Below are positions 34,758 through 45,609 of a stretch of 64,000 nt of DNA, in pieces. Position 1 is the stretch's first letter. Every line of letters begins with the position of its first letter. A program made the position numbers and the translations under genes. Origin of the DNA: Effrenium voratum (taxonomy: Eukaryota > Sar > Dinophyceae > Suessiales > Symbiodiniaceae); contig CAUJNA010001224.1 in assembly GCA_963377175.1 (NCBI GenBank), positions 1,739,001 to 1,803,000 on the forward strand. Direction: 5' to 3'. A model generated the notes under the pieces. That model saw nothing but the letters and a program-made list of their open reading frames with translations. It was not told the DNA's origin and did no database searches.

Positions 34758-35159
34758 CCATTCCAAAGGTGTCAGGAGGTACTCTGTGGCCACCACGTTC
34801 ACCTCTGCGCCGGCCTCAGCTGCCGGAGCTCAGGCCATGCGCCACCGCATGCGCGCATGTAGTGCAATGCAATGCAATGTATGTTCCAGGCTCAGTAATC
34901 GTGTCTGTGCCCTTAAAGCTTGAAGAAGTTGCTCTGCCATGCGTCTCTCTATCCCAGCACAACTGGCCTCTCCGGAATTCACGCCCTGCTCTTTTTGCAC
35001 CCTAAAGCTCCTCTCCCCCTCAGGTGGGAAGCCAACCAGAAAAAGCCCCAAACATCCCTCCGACGCCCTCGGAATCGACGTGGCATCTGCCTTGATCAGC
35101 TTCTCCACGAAGTCGGCGGAGCCGCTCATGGCGGCGTTGAAGAGCGGCGTGAGCCCATC
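34758..35159 (-). CDS. ankyrin repeat split over two exons
   Basis: Exon 35091-35159 (DGLTPLFNAAMSGSADFVEK then LIK) and exon 34758-34814 (AGAEVNVVATEYLLTPLEW) join at a GC-AG intron of 276 bp. Together they give DG-TPL--AA--G---FVEKLIKAGA-VN, the ankyrin consensus, and then TPL of the next repeat. Ankyrin repeats bind protein partners, and here the partner and full architecture are unknown. Neighbouring exons (34482-34586, 33721-33803, 32600-32674, 31407-31485) continue in compatible phase, and exons at 35837-35907 and 37669-37749 may be upstream parts. The perfect consensus across the junction is good evidence for the GC donor. Confidence 0.75.
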
Positions 35160-35589
35160 CTGGAGATCTCCGGCGAGCAAAACTCCCCCCCACCCCCCCC
35201 TCCCACCGAGTGAGAACCACAACCGAGTGAGAACCGGGGTCTGGCCAAAGTCGGAAAGTGTGTGCGGCGTTGCATAAATGAAGGAAAACATAGCTTTGTG
35301 CACAACCAACTCCGGTAAAGCGCAACTGTCGAGATGAAAACCTTGTTGGGCAACAGGGCGGCAGAGGCAGGTGCCTGTCCTTTTGAGTCGCCCCCGCCAC
35401 AGGCATTTGGCTAGGTCTTTGGCCGATTTTCCTTCCTAAAAGGAGCAAATGTCAGCCTTGGCCAAGATGTGTGTTTCCTTACGTTTTGTTGGGTTGGTCG
35501 GCTACGGCCGTCGACCTACAGCCGTAGACCATTTAACGTCGCGCCAATGCAAGAACGACGCCGCTATAAGCGCAGGCACCATCTGTAAG

Positions 35590-35707
35590 CCCAACAAATA
35601 ATGGCAACATAGCAAATCTGGCAACATCTGCACCATCTGTTGGCCCAACAAATAATGGCAACATAGCAAATCTGGCAACATCTGCACCATCTGTTGGCCC
35701 AACAAAA
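35590..35707. repeat. 54-bp tandem duplication
   Basis: Two identical 54-bp units (CCCAACAAATAATGGCAACA and so on) and the start of a third. The unit is a multiple of three and is open on the minus strand as an 18-residue repeat, though nothing else suggests it is coding. Confidence 0.9.
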
Positions 35708-35836
35708 ATATCACACAGCTTTTTCTGGCAACAAATATCGCGAGTGTCGTTTCGACGAACCACAAGGCTGCAGTCCAATCAAGCGGCCCCAGGTTTGGCA
35801 TTGCACGTTTTGAGCTCCGCGCGGAGTGCGAATTGC

Positions 35837-35907
35837 CCTCAGCCCAGCGCCCCCGCGCCTCGTTCTTCCAGTTCAGATTTGGCTTCTTCTTCATCACGCG
35901 GTCCAAC
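35837..35907 (-). CDS. basic exon candidate
   Basis: LDRVMKKKPNLNWKNEARGR then WAE, with a GGCAG acceptor and a GC donor. Another frame (RDEEEAKSELEERGAG) is equally coding-like, so the patch is probably an exon but its frame is open to question. Confidence 0.4.
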
Positions 35908-35967
35908 CTGCCGGCTGAAGTACCAGATTCCCAGAAGCTAAGACAATGATATCGTACTGAGCGAAAT

Positions 35968-36092
35968 GGAGCAGAAGCATGGCTCAACCATGTTTGAAGG
36001 CTGGCATCGTATGGTTAAATGGACCTTGTGGGCAGAAGCATGGCTCTCAATCATGTTTGGAGGCTGGCATCGTATACATGGTTCACCATGTT
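35968..36092. repeat. two diverged direct copies of about 60 bp
   Basis: GCAGAAGCATGGCTC and GAGGCTGGCATCGTAT (or GAAGG) recur about 60 bp apart, with the interval similar. No coding signal. Confidence 0.7.
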
Positions 36093-36099
36093 GAGGGAG

Positions 36100-37660
36100 A
36101 CATGCGTTACCGCTGTCACAATGGTTGCGCCTCCTCTCTCCCTTCCAAGCATCGTAGGGCAACTATAGTAATCGAAATTGGGCCAGCGCTTTGCTTCAAG
36201 GCGCCTCATTTCAGTTGCTGTTTTTCTTTGAGCCCCGATCCAGTCCCCTTTGCTCAGGGAGCGCCCGTGTTTAGCACTCGTGGCGTTCGATGACCAGGAG
36301 GCAAGACTCGAACCGCAGAAGATGAGTAGAAAGAAGAGCCCTGTTGGCGAACTTGGCCAGGCCCAAGTGGGCTGACAGGCCTTTCAGCCATACAGCGTAA
36401 GCAAGCAGCCGGATTTGCAAGAACCCGGGTGGTGGCAACATCAAAATGGCGCAGGTAGAATCAACGGACTAAGTGACTTGACAAAGGGATGCTGAATGAA
36501 TGATTATCTTGCTGACTTAGATTAGCAAGATCATCTTGGTGTGTCGATGCTCACTGAGAGGATGATGACCACGTGTCACTGTTTGCAAGCAGGCATAAAA
36601 TCCTGACCTGGATCGCAGATTGTGATGCGCTTGCATCACGTATGCTAGTTGCTGTTGCCGTCCGACACTCTGAGCTTGCACGCAAATGAACAAGGTTCCT
36701 TCCCGGTACATTAAGATAAGACTCAAGTTGCAGGGCATCCAGCAGCAGAACGAAGGGAACTAAATCATATTGGCAGGCCAGCGCAAGGCGAGGATATGTC
36801 AAAGATTACACGGGTCCAAACCTGTAGCTCAACCGTGCAATGTACATGGCCTGGGACAACATGTGAAGAAAGGCTTCAAATGGCCCAACCTTCCCCAGCC
36901 GGTCCCACCACGCCTCTTCGGGCATTTGCCTGGGAAACGACGGCTAAGATCGTCGTGGGTGTTGACTGTGATTGCGCCACAGCTCAGAATTTTGAGACGT
37001 AGCAATGAGTCTAGAAATCACAACATCGATGGCAGCATTAGCTTGCTGCATCCCCAGCTGGGTATGATGACTGCGTTGTTACAAAGGAGGACAAAGACCA
37101 CCCACTCAAACTCCAAGCCACAATCACTGAGCAAAAGCCATGCAAGTCAAATTGGCTCTGAACCCATCTGCGGAATCCAAACAAAAGCAGTTGGTGTAAT
37201 TATTTGTGTGGTTGCCAGGTTGTGCGACCCGGTTTTTTGCCCCAAAGGATTGGTGAAGTTCACTTTCATGAGGGTCCATCTCAGAAGAATATCCCCATAG
37301 GACACGGGCGAGGGCTTTCACTCGAGCCGTACCTCTCTTGGAGCGCTCAAAAAATGGGGAGAACGGCCAAAACAAAGACCCCAAACCATTGCCAAAAAGC
37401 TGGACTGGGCCTCAAACAGGAGTAACCCTAACTAAAGCAAAAAGTTCTAGCCCCACGTACCCCATTCAGTGTCACAAGACGATTCTTACTAAAAACCCAA
37501 TGTGAAAGATGCTGCTGGCACTAGGAAAACTCTCACAAGATAATTCTTAACAAGATCCAAACCCAACTGGGTAAAAAGATGGTGTTAGTATTAGGGAGAA
37601 AAGAAGAAGAAGAAAAAACTTCCCAAAATCCAAATGCCCCGAGCCAAGTTGCCCCAGCCG
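36100..37660. other. no gene recognised
   Basis: I found no convincing exon on either strand. Several open frames are short and lack GC3 bias. Presumably intronic. Confidence 0.35.
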
Positions 37661-37668
37661 CAGACTAC

Positions 37669-37749
37669 AAAGAGCTCCAGCTCCGGCGACATCTTCGCCG
37701 ACATCTTCACCTCGGTTGCAAGGTCGCTCAGCCGCTTTTCCAGCCATGA
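37669..37749 (-). CDS. helical exon, upstream part of the ankyrin-gene region
   Basis: Twenty-seven codons, SWLEKRLSDLATEVKMSAKM then SPELELF, phase 0, with a CCAAG acceptor and a GT donor. Heptad-like hydrophobic spacing suggests a helix or coiled coil. No Met before residue 16. Confidence 0.5.
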
Positions 37750-38089
37750 CTTGGGGTTGCTTCAAGATGGGAAACTTGCAAACTGGATGTTCCCTTTGGT
37801 TGTCTTCAAAGACAATCCCACATTGGGCACCTTGAAAGAAAACATACCCACTTGATGTGGAGGGATTCAAGATTGGGGATTGCTTATTGCTTTACCATCT
37901 TTCGAATGCGCTGCGGACCCTGGATTCTTGCAAAGGCAAAGGAAAAGGCCATCACAACTTGCAAATCATCTACTTTCGCACCCAATAAATACCAGATGCG
38001 CACATCATGCAGCCCATCTTGTGGTGGACCCTGTCAAGCTTGTAGCAGGACCCGAAACAGGGGCGATATTGCGTTCCCCTTGTCCTGGT

Positions 38090-39130
38090 CATTGTAAACA
38101 TTGCAAAGAAAGGGCAAGATCCGAGATGTAATGAAAGTGACCACAACATCTACTTCCAGCAGCAGCGGCAAGACTATTGAAAAAGCGAGTCTTATCCAGA
38201 CCAGGAGGTATCAGTGCCGAGGATTTCTATCACTGCCCTTTCTTTGCCACCTAGAATTAGCAGTTCACAGGAAAACAAAGAACCAATATTAGTAAAGAGA
38301 AAGGAACACCTATATGTACCATCTAGGGCATGTATCATCTTGATAATAATGTATATGTCTGTAACACATATTCATCTTCTATTTACCTCTTCTCTATGTA
38401 TACCTTGTGTGCGGGTATCCATCTCTTACTTATTGGTATCCGGCAGAAGAACAACAACTAAGAATTGGTCATACTCACAGTGTCATGTCATGTCCATGTC
38501 TTATTGATTGTCTGTCTGCTGACTTCTTCATAGCATCAACACATCTTTTTCGCTCCCCCGTGATTAATGAGTGGGAGAGGGCAGTGAAAGAAAGAAGAAA
38601 ATTACAAGGAATTCAGTATCTTCATCATCTTTCGCCCTCTCCGTCACTCCCAACCGCCTCACCCAACTAATGCACGTCAAGGAACGGTTGGAAGTGCGGT
38701 GATGAGTTGGGATAAGGTAGTCGTTGGAAGTGAGGTGATGAGTTGGGACAAATCAATCACAGTGATTTCTCTATACATCTAGTCCCATACCTTGATGTTT
38801 CTGTCTGAGTTTGATGTATGTCTAATCATCTTCAATTAACAAATTTATCTACGTATGTATTTTAAGCTATAGTGTTACTCTTTGATTGATATCATTTAAA
38901 TGAAAGCTAAACCCTTTCTCTGTAAGTCTTCTCATTCAGCTTTCATAGGTTTGGATATTTACTATTGCTATATTTACATGTGTATAATATATATATATAT
39001 ATATATTCATTCATTTGACGATATGATTAATGCGTGCTTTTTAATAGTCTTCGGTCACTGTCTACTTCTATGCTCTTCAATGAACGATTCTCCTATCTTA
39101 GAGATGCCCCCAAACCATGAGGTCGCGAGG
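38090..39130. other. AT-rich island of different composition
   Basis: About 1 kb visibly richer in A+T than either flank, with TA microsatellites (38990-39006), long TTC/CTT-rich stretches and no GC3-type exon. A direct repeat (GTTGGAAGTGCGGTGATGAG, with one change in the second copy) lies at 38689-38755. It could be an insertion of foreign or organellar-like DNA or a diverged transposon; no termini were found. Confidence 0.55.
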
Positions 39131-39203
39131 TTGTGTGACCAAGTAGGCTTTATCAGATTTGCCACGCCTCCTTCTCAACGCGGTCTTCACTTCTCTCGCA
39201 TGT

Positions 39204-39283
39204 TCAGTCGGGCGCCCCAGCGGCCGCAGCCTCCTTTGGGGCGATCAGCGGCATGGCCACCTCGCGGCACTCAGCGGGGAGAG
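39204..39283 (-). CDS. terminal exon with stop
   Basis: LPAECREVAMPLIAPKEAAA then AGAPD and a TGA, with a GTGAG acceptor. It marks the 3' end of a minus-strand gene whose exons run up to about 56 kb. Family unknown. Confidence 0.6.
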
Positions 39284-39345
39284 CTCACCAAAGTCGCCTC
39301 TTTGGACTCTGGATGCGTTTCATGCTACTTGCCCATTCAGGAAAT

Positions 39346-39441
39346 TCAGGAAGGGTCCAACCATTGCACAGGACCTTCAAGGTGCTGATGAGTTGTGCAG
39401 CAAGTAAAGCGTCCAACTGACCACTAGGCCAGTAGGGCGCG
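39346..39441 (-). other. tRNA-derived element (SINE-like)
   Basis: TGGCCTAGTGGTCAGTTGGA is a near-perfect A box and D arm. GGTTGGACCC about 70 nt later is a one-mismatch B box. The A-to-B spacing is longer than in a tRNA and no anticodon arm folds, so this is a SINE head or pseudogene. It lies just upstream of the terminal exon at 39204. Confidence 0.55.
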
Positions 39442-40104
39442 TTCTGGCAGTTGCTTTGGAGTGCTTGTGGCTTGGTTTGCGATGGCGTGGCTTCATCCAC
39501 ATGTCAGAGTGGAAAGAATGCAACCGAGTAAGAAGGCTCCCTGGAACCCCCCGATGAATCGAGGAAACGGCACGTGAGTCAAGCCCCTGAACGGGTTTGT
39601 GCCAGCCCTAGACAAACAAAACACAGACGCCAAGCAAGCCATCAACGGGGCCGCAGCAGGGGATCCAGCACGAAACTCGGCGCCCCGATTCGAAAAATTT
39701 CGCCGGCTGGGGTTTGGCCCTCAGAACCAAAGCCTGGCCTAGTTACGCCGACTCCCCAATCCTATGCTCTGCGCTTTTGCGCACGGTATCAATGCCAGTG
39801 TGTGTATGGGCAACTGCTAAGACTTCGTGCACGTGATGAAGGACAGGGTTCCAGAGACTGGGAATTCTTGCAACAGCTTCATAAACACCGCTACAAAGAC
39901 AGCAACAAACTACCAGTAATTTTGCAATCAACGAAAACTCTATCACAAGGGTGCACCACGTGTCGCCCTCACGGCAAAGCTAGGTGCCCGAGCTGAAGAG
40001 AAGATTCAACGCGGGGCTGCTGAATCTTTGAGAAACGGCGGCGGATATGAAAGCTTGCGAACAGCGAGAGGCGTCAGCCGGCGGTTTTTGGGTTGGTGGT
40101 TTAG

Positions 40105-40178
40105 GTTAGCGGCTTTGGGGGTATTGAACCAACACTTGGATTTGGCCTTCTAACATCCCTACCTTTCAAAACACAAAC
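40105..40178 (-). other. tRNA-derived element (SINE-like)
   Basis: GTTGGTTCAATACCCCC fits a B box and T arm, preceded by TTAGAAGGCCAAATCCAAG. The A box is weak and there is no acceptor stem. Confidence 0.4.
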
Positions 40179-40759
40179 CCAACCCTGGAGCTATGCAGCC
40201 TTCACGCCCAACGTTTCATACTGCAGTTGACAGGTCCAATTCGGCCCGACTGCTGCTTTGTCAAGTGAAAAAGAAACCAGTGGTAGAGGACAACAGCTCA
40301 TCCTCAATCATGAAATTCAAAGGATTGAGTTACAGCAGGATCTCTAGCCTGTTTAGGCTTTCCAAAGCCTTAAGCTCCCGGAGATTGTCTTGACACCCAA
40401 CCTTAGACATCCGCTGGACTGTCTCACTGGCTGCACAAAAACGAGAATCTTCATGGAGTCAACGATTTGACGGCAACACACACAAGGGCATTTTAAGTTT
40501 CTGTGCACAATATTGAGGAAAAAAAACACACATAAGTCATGCTTGCAGATTGCCCCTTTGCAAGCTTGACTGTGCTGATGTGTATGGCGCCGCAATGTTG
40601 CTCTTGTGGCCCCCCGCATACTTGGCTACGTTTCCTTGCACCCCCACCGGAGAAGCTGGAAAGCTGCGCCTTCCCTTCGCCTTTGGACTTCGTGAGTGCC
40701 GACCCGTCCCGGGCCCGGGCCCGGGCCCGGGTCCTGCGGCCTCCCCCCCCCCTCCCACG

Positions 40760-40820
40760 CCCCTGGACTGCGGCGCCCCGGCAAGGTCGCCAGCCACAGA
40801 TGCCGCGGCAGGTACATCGC
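40760..40820 (-). CDS. exon candidate of the 39-56 kb gene
   Basis: AMYLPRHLWLATLPGRRS after a CTCGAG acceptor. The donor side runs into a C/G-rich simple stretch (GGGCCC repeats at 40710-40732). Frame plausible, 3' end unknown. Confidence 0.4.
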
Positions 40821-41274
40821 CTCGAGCCGAACCGCGAAGGGTAGGGACCGCCCCTTTGAACCTTTCTAATCCCTACATTTGAAACAACCTCTGTTTTGGG
40901 ACCCGTTTGAGAGTACATTGGAACAACTTTTGGGTTCAGTGCCGGCAAAACAAGGACAAAACCAGGACCACCGCCAACGCAAGCCTCACGACCATGACCA
41001 CCAAAAGCACGGCGCCCACAACTAGGACCGCAGGACCGCAGGCGTTCGACCGCAATCAGACCAGAATAACAGCCAGAAGTGAATTCTCATACGCTTTCGA
41101 AAATGGCAAGTGCGCTCAAACATCTAAGATGCTCTGCTTGTATCGCGTCAGCCATCCAAAAGGGGCTCCACCTTGTTGAGAACCTCTTGCTGTGTAGTGC
41201 TTGGGTCCCTGACACCCCTTTCCGGGTTGGCTTACCTCTGCTCCCAAAACTATGGGGCCCCCGGCCGGACACGC

Positions 41275-41330
41275 CTGGGTCGGGAAGAGCATCAGAGGCT
41301 GCTGCTCCGCTCGCTGCAAGGCGGACACGC
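41275..41330 (-). CDS. exon bordered by a 9-bp direct repeat
   Basis: Eighteen codons, VSALQRAEQQPLMLFPTQ, with a CTGAG acceptor and a GC donor. GCGTGTCCG occurs at the first exon bases and again at the first intron bases downstream. Another frame is also open, but this one has phase-compatible ends. Confidence 0.5.
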
Positions 41331-41710
41331 CTCAGGGAGAAGGCCGTGGGGTTTCAACGTCTCAGCTTCGGTTGCCCTGGGGGTTTCCCTAGTTCCCCTT
41401 CGCCCGCCTCTTGCTCTTTTGAATTACTATATTTCCCTTTGGTTCGTTGCCCTGCTTTCCTTTGGTCTTCGGCTTCCGTGTGACTTCCCGTGAAAGGAAT
41501 CCAAAAAGAATGATACCCTCTAAACCGCAAAACAACCCCTACAGTTCTTTGCGCTTCTCACACCAGACAGTGCTGCTGCCAAGGGTTTCCAACAATTTGA
41601 TTGAGCCAACCCCTTTGGCTTCGCAAAACTTGGGGGAACTGCAACCAAATGGGGTGTTTCAATGTGACTTCCGGCAATCGGACAAGAGTGCTGATGCCTG
41701 GGTTGAAGTC

Positions 41711-42025
41711 TCAAAAATGGAGAGACCCCCAAATGCCCTGCTTTAGATTTGGTTGCCCTCGGAAACGCCGAAGATGGGTATCCTGAGCAGGTGCGAATGT
41801 ATTCAAATGTTTGGGTAGACGGAGTCTCTTCCATCGCTCGTGCTCCTGCAGGCGCCAACCGGCGAAAAGAAACATCTTCGCGTGTTCGGCCTTGGCAGCT
41901 AGCTCCCCCCAACGACCTGAGTAAATCGCCCATCCTCTTTCTGAGAAATCGGAGCCTTCGCTCCCAGTTCGCCGGGGGCCCAGGCAAAGCTTCACCAGCT
42001 TCAGCAAGGCTCCTAAGTGGGCCAT
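41711..42025 (-). other. coding-like patch, frame undecided
   Basis: One minus frame is open for about 100 codons (with RWGELAAKAEHAKMFLFAGW and RLQEHERWKRLRL) and a second for about as long (GARAMEETPSTQTFEYI). GC3 is high around 41820-41960. There is probably at least one exon here, and I cannot choose the frame. Confidence 0.35.
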
Positions 42026-43074
42026 GACAGCTCTGGGCCTTCATGTCCCGTCAGGACGGTACTGATGGAACACCCTTGCCAATGCACAATCGTTGCATCT
42101 CACACGGCCGTGCATGGCTCCCTGAAAATTCAGATGATGTTCTGGCTTCCCGGGATCCAATCGTTCATCTCCAAGTCGCGCTGCATTGACACAAACCGAC
42201 CCCACACAGTGCTTGAGAGCATGCGCCTATCTGGATGCGCCCGGGGGGGGGGGGGGTAAAACATATTCCAAAACATATTCAAGGCCCCCGATTGGTTTCG
42301 TACACCCGTAGGTGCGGTGAGCTCTCTTTGATGAAGCAAGTAATTCACGCTGCAAAAACAACCTTCTCTCCAGTATCGAACCGCAAGCAGTGGCCAAGCA
42401 AAAGATGAGTCTCGGAGAGTTACAAGCGTCCTTCTTCTACCGCAGTGCACCTTTCATGCCTAAGTAGGAGTATTTATGTAGAGTTGATGTCAAACCTCCC
42501 GCTCGCTGAACCCTTGCAAATGTTGCTAGTCTTATTTCCTACAAATGACTACTCTTCTTTCCGCAAACATAGCACCTGTGGGAGGGTACCTGGAAGATCT
42601 GAGGAAGGGGAAGTGGACAAATGACAAGCCAAGCAAGCCACTTCTCCCGGTTGAAACCCCGGGCCTCCAGGTGGAGCCACGATCTGCTCAAGGAAAAGCC
42701 TGGCCCCAAGCTTCGCACCGTCCATTCTCTCGTGGTCTCGGGAGGTGGGCCGAACGCGTGACGTCGATGTCGAAGGGCCGAAGGTTGAATCCAAACAAGA
42801 ATCCAATAAACAAAGAAAAGGAAGGCCAAGGACAATGACAAAGGGGAACAAAGATAATGATAATAACAAGGAAATGGAGAATGGGCATGTATCGATTCGG
42901 GAATTAGCGGGAACTCACACCAAATCAAAGTGCGCATTTGGTTCGAAAGCGATCCTCACAGAAGCCAACACCGAAGCAATCCGGAGCAGCCAGAGCAAAG
43001 TCCAACCATTCAAAGCACCACGTTCGAAGCCGCCGAAAGCGCCCAAGACCTCAAACCCACAAGTCCCTGCACTC

Positions 43075-43122
43075 CCATGCCACTGCTGGCACTCCGAAAG
43101 CCAGTCGCGCCTGAGCCGCTCC
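43075..43122 (-). CDS. short exon candidate
   Basis: ERLRRDWLSECQQWH after a TTGCAG acceptor, with a GA donor. The surrounding minus frame is open for about 100 codons. Low to moderate confidence. Confidence 0.4.
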
Positions 43123-43342
43123 CTGCAAACGACCTCGTCACCTTGGCGCGTGCCGCTTAGGTCCCGTCCAGCTGCCAGCTGGCCATGGGCCCCACTAAAA
43201 TCAGCACCTCTACAGCAAGAAGATGGTGTCAAGATTGACTGTTCACATTGGTGGTTTTGTCTTTCAGGGAATTGTTTTCCAGTATTTTGGTGTATTTTTT
43301 TCCAGTTTCCCTTTTGTAGAGGCTTACACTGCAGATCTTGTG

Positions 43343-44226
43343 GTTTGGGGCTCTAGGGTTGGCTTAAGGATGTTTAGGGCCCATTTAGGTTTAGGGTGGG
43401 CTTAGGGTGGGTTCAGGGTTGGTTTAGGGTTGGTTTAGGGTTGGGTTTAGGGTGGGTTTAGGGCTGGTGTAGGGCTGGTTTAGGGCTGGCTTAGGGTGGG
43501 TTTGGGGTGGGTTTAGGGTGGGTTTAGGGTTTGTTTAGGGTGGGTTTAGGGTTGGTTTAGGGTTGGTTCAGGGCTGGTTTGGGGTGGGTTTAAGGTGGGT
43601 TTAGGGTGGGTTTAGGGTTGGCTTAGGGTTGGTTTAAGGTGGGTGTAGGGTGGGTGGGCTGGGTTTAGGATTGGTTTGGGGTGGGTTTAGGGTTGGTTTA
43701 GGGTGGGTTTAAGGTGGGTTTAGGGGGGTTGAGGGGTGGGTTTAGGGTTGGTTTAGGGTGGGTTTAAGGTGGGTTTAGGGGGGTTGAGGGGTGGGTTTAG
43801 GGTTGGTTTAGGGTGGGTTTAGGGTGGGTTTTAGGGTGGGTTCAGGGTGGGTTCAGGGTTGGTTTGGGGTTGGCTTAGGGTGGGTTAGGGTTGGTTTGGA
43901 GTTAGGGTGGGTGTTTAAGGTGGGTTTAGGGTGGGTTTAGTGCTGGTTTAGGGTTGGCTTAGGGTGGTTTAGGGTGGGTCTAGGGCTGGTTTGGGGTTGG
44001 GTTTAGGGTGGGTTCAGGGTTGGTTTGGGGTTGGCTTTTTTAGTGTGGGTTTAGGGTGGGTTTAGGGTTGGTTTAGGGTGGGCTTAGGGTGGGCCTAGGC
44101 TGGGTTTAGGGTTGGCTTAGGGTTGGTTTAAGGTGGGTCTAGGGTTGGTTTAGGGCTGGTTTAGGGTTGGTTTAAGATTGCTTTAGGGTGAGTTTAGGAG
44201 TGTGGGTTTAGGGTTGGTTTAGGGTG
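43343..44226. repeat. telomere-like degenerate TTTAGGG tract
   Basis: Nearly 900 bp of TTTAGGG units spaced by GTT, GTGG or GCT (for example GGGTTTAGGGTTGGTTTAGG), with the G-rich strand on top throughout. TTTAGGG is the plant and dinoflagellate telomere unit. The period is about 10-11 bases, longer than a true telomere, so this is interstitial. Exon-like patches of a minus gene lie on both sides. Confidence 0.9.
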
Positions 44227-44301
44227 GTGTTTCTACGCAAATGCTGTCGTATGGGGCGGTCGCATGGCTCAGATTGCGTTGGCACCGAAAAATGTGGCTG
44301 G

Positions 44302-44327
44302 CTGGCTTGCTTGCTTGCTTGGGACCG

Positions 44328-44374
<47 letters not shown>

Positions 44375-44398
44375 CTGTTTGCTTGCTTGCTTGCTTGA

Positions 44399-44441
<43 letters not shown>

Positions 44442-44580
44442 GGCCCGTGCTTGCTTGCTTGCTTGCTTGCTTGGGCCCGTGCTTGCTTGCCTGCTTGCTT
44501 GCTTGCTTGCGCTTGCTTGCTTGGGCCCGTGCTTGCTTGCTTGCTTGCTTGGGCCCGTGCTTGCTTGCCTGCTTGCTTGC

Positions 44581-44616
<36 letters not shown>

Positions 44617-44803
44617 CTGTTTGCTTGCTTGCTTGCTTGCCAACTTGCTGGCTTGATTGCTTGCTTGCTTGCCAACTTGCTGGCTTGCTTGTTTGCTTGC
44701 TTGCTGGCTTGCTTGCTTGCTGGCTTTCTTGCTTGCTTGCTTGCCTGCTTGCTTGCTTGCTTGCTGCCTTGCTTGCTTGCTGGCTTGCTGGCTTGCTGAC
44801 CTG
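44302..44803. repeat. CTTG tetranucleotide tract
   Basis: About 500 bp of CTTG (GCTTGCTTGC) interrupted by GGGCCCGTG five times and by CCAACTTGCTGG twice. It explains the long Leu-Ala-Cys ORFs on plus and Lys-Gln-Ala-Ser ORFs on minus, which are not genes. Confidence 0.95.
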
Positions 44804-44870
44804 ACCGGAAAAAAATACACCAAAAAACTGGAAAACAATTCCCTAGAAAATAGGGGTGCCGTTCACATTT

Positions 44871-44989
44871 GGCTATGGGTCAAAAGCCCGTACCCCCAGT
44901 GAACATCCCACTCCCCACTAATATAGGTTCTACAATGGATGGTGAATTCACCTACCAACCAAAATGGCACCATTTGTTTGGACCAGCCA
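44871..44989 (+). mobile_element. family B inverted-repeat element
   Basis: GGCTATGGGTCAAAAGCCCG at the left, landmarks GTGAACATCCCA and GGTGAATTCACC, and TTTGGACCAGCCAG at the right. It lies between the CTTG tract and a coding-like patch at 45040-45180. Confidence 0.8.
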
Positions 44990-45039
44990 GCTGGCTCCAC
45001 TGAAAGAAACACAGGACAGCTCAAGTTCTCGCGAAGTCA

Positions 45040-45180
45040 CGAAGGGCCACGGGCCCCGGCATCCTTCTGGGAAGAGGAAGGCCGCGAGCGCTCCCGACAA
45101 ACCTGGCGCTCCGCAGCCCGGCCCACAGTTCCGTTTCCCCGCCCCATTTTGTGTTGCGTCCCAAGGGAGTGTGCGACACT
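45040..45180 (-). other. coding-like patch, frame undecided
   Basis: High-GC minus-strand stretch with two open frames (RRMPGPVALRDFARTS and VCRERSRPSSSQKDAGARG) after a GCCAG acceptor. Probably an exon of the 39-56 kb gene. Confidence 0.35.
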
Positions 45181-45511
45181 AGTGCAAGGAGCACGGTTCG
45201 TGGGGATTGCAACTAAAGTTACTTCCCCATCTTCCCCCAATGAGAAAGAAACTGGCGAATGGTGCACACACGGAACCAAGAAGCAGCTGCTGAACTCGTA
45301 CTAAAACTTCCGGGGCAATAAACCGTTGATCAGCTGCCGAAAGCATGTCCGGCAAAGCGTAAAAACCCTTGTTAGGCCACTAGTGTGGGCAGCCGGACGA
45401 AGCACGTCTTTGCTGCATGCTCAATGTCCAACTTTGTAGCAGGTTGGTGTTTCGACAAACCCGCCAAGCGCGTGTCATGTTCAAAACTTGTCTGGCTTTG
45501 TCCATGCAAAA

Positions 45512-45526
45512 ACACACTCACACGCA

Positions 45527-45607
<81 letters not shown>
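45512..45607. repeat. CA microsatellite
   Basis: A nearly perfect CA run of about 75 bases after CACTCACACGCACAAA. It causes a 210-codon plus-strand ORF rich in Thr-His, which I do not regard as a gene. Confidence 0.95.

Positions 45608-45609
<2 letters not shown>

Noticed and set aside
36285..36340. Minus-strand GCGGTTCGAGTCTTGCC as a tRNA T arm
   Set aside because: The T stem does not pair well, no D arm or acceptor stem could be built around it, and no A box was found at the right distance.
39574..39996. Plus-strand 140-codon ORF
   Set aside because: Composition is uneven, there is no recognisable motif, and it lies opposite in strand to the surrounding gene. Chance is the simpler explanation.
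44224..44838. ORFs of 150-190 codons rich in Leu-Ala-Cys or Lys-Gln-Ala-Ser
   Set aside because: They are translations of the CTTG repeat in different frames.
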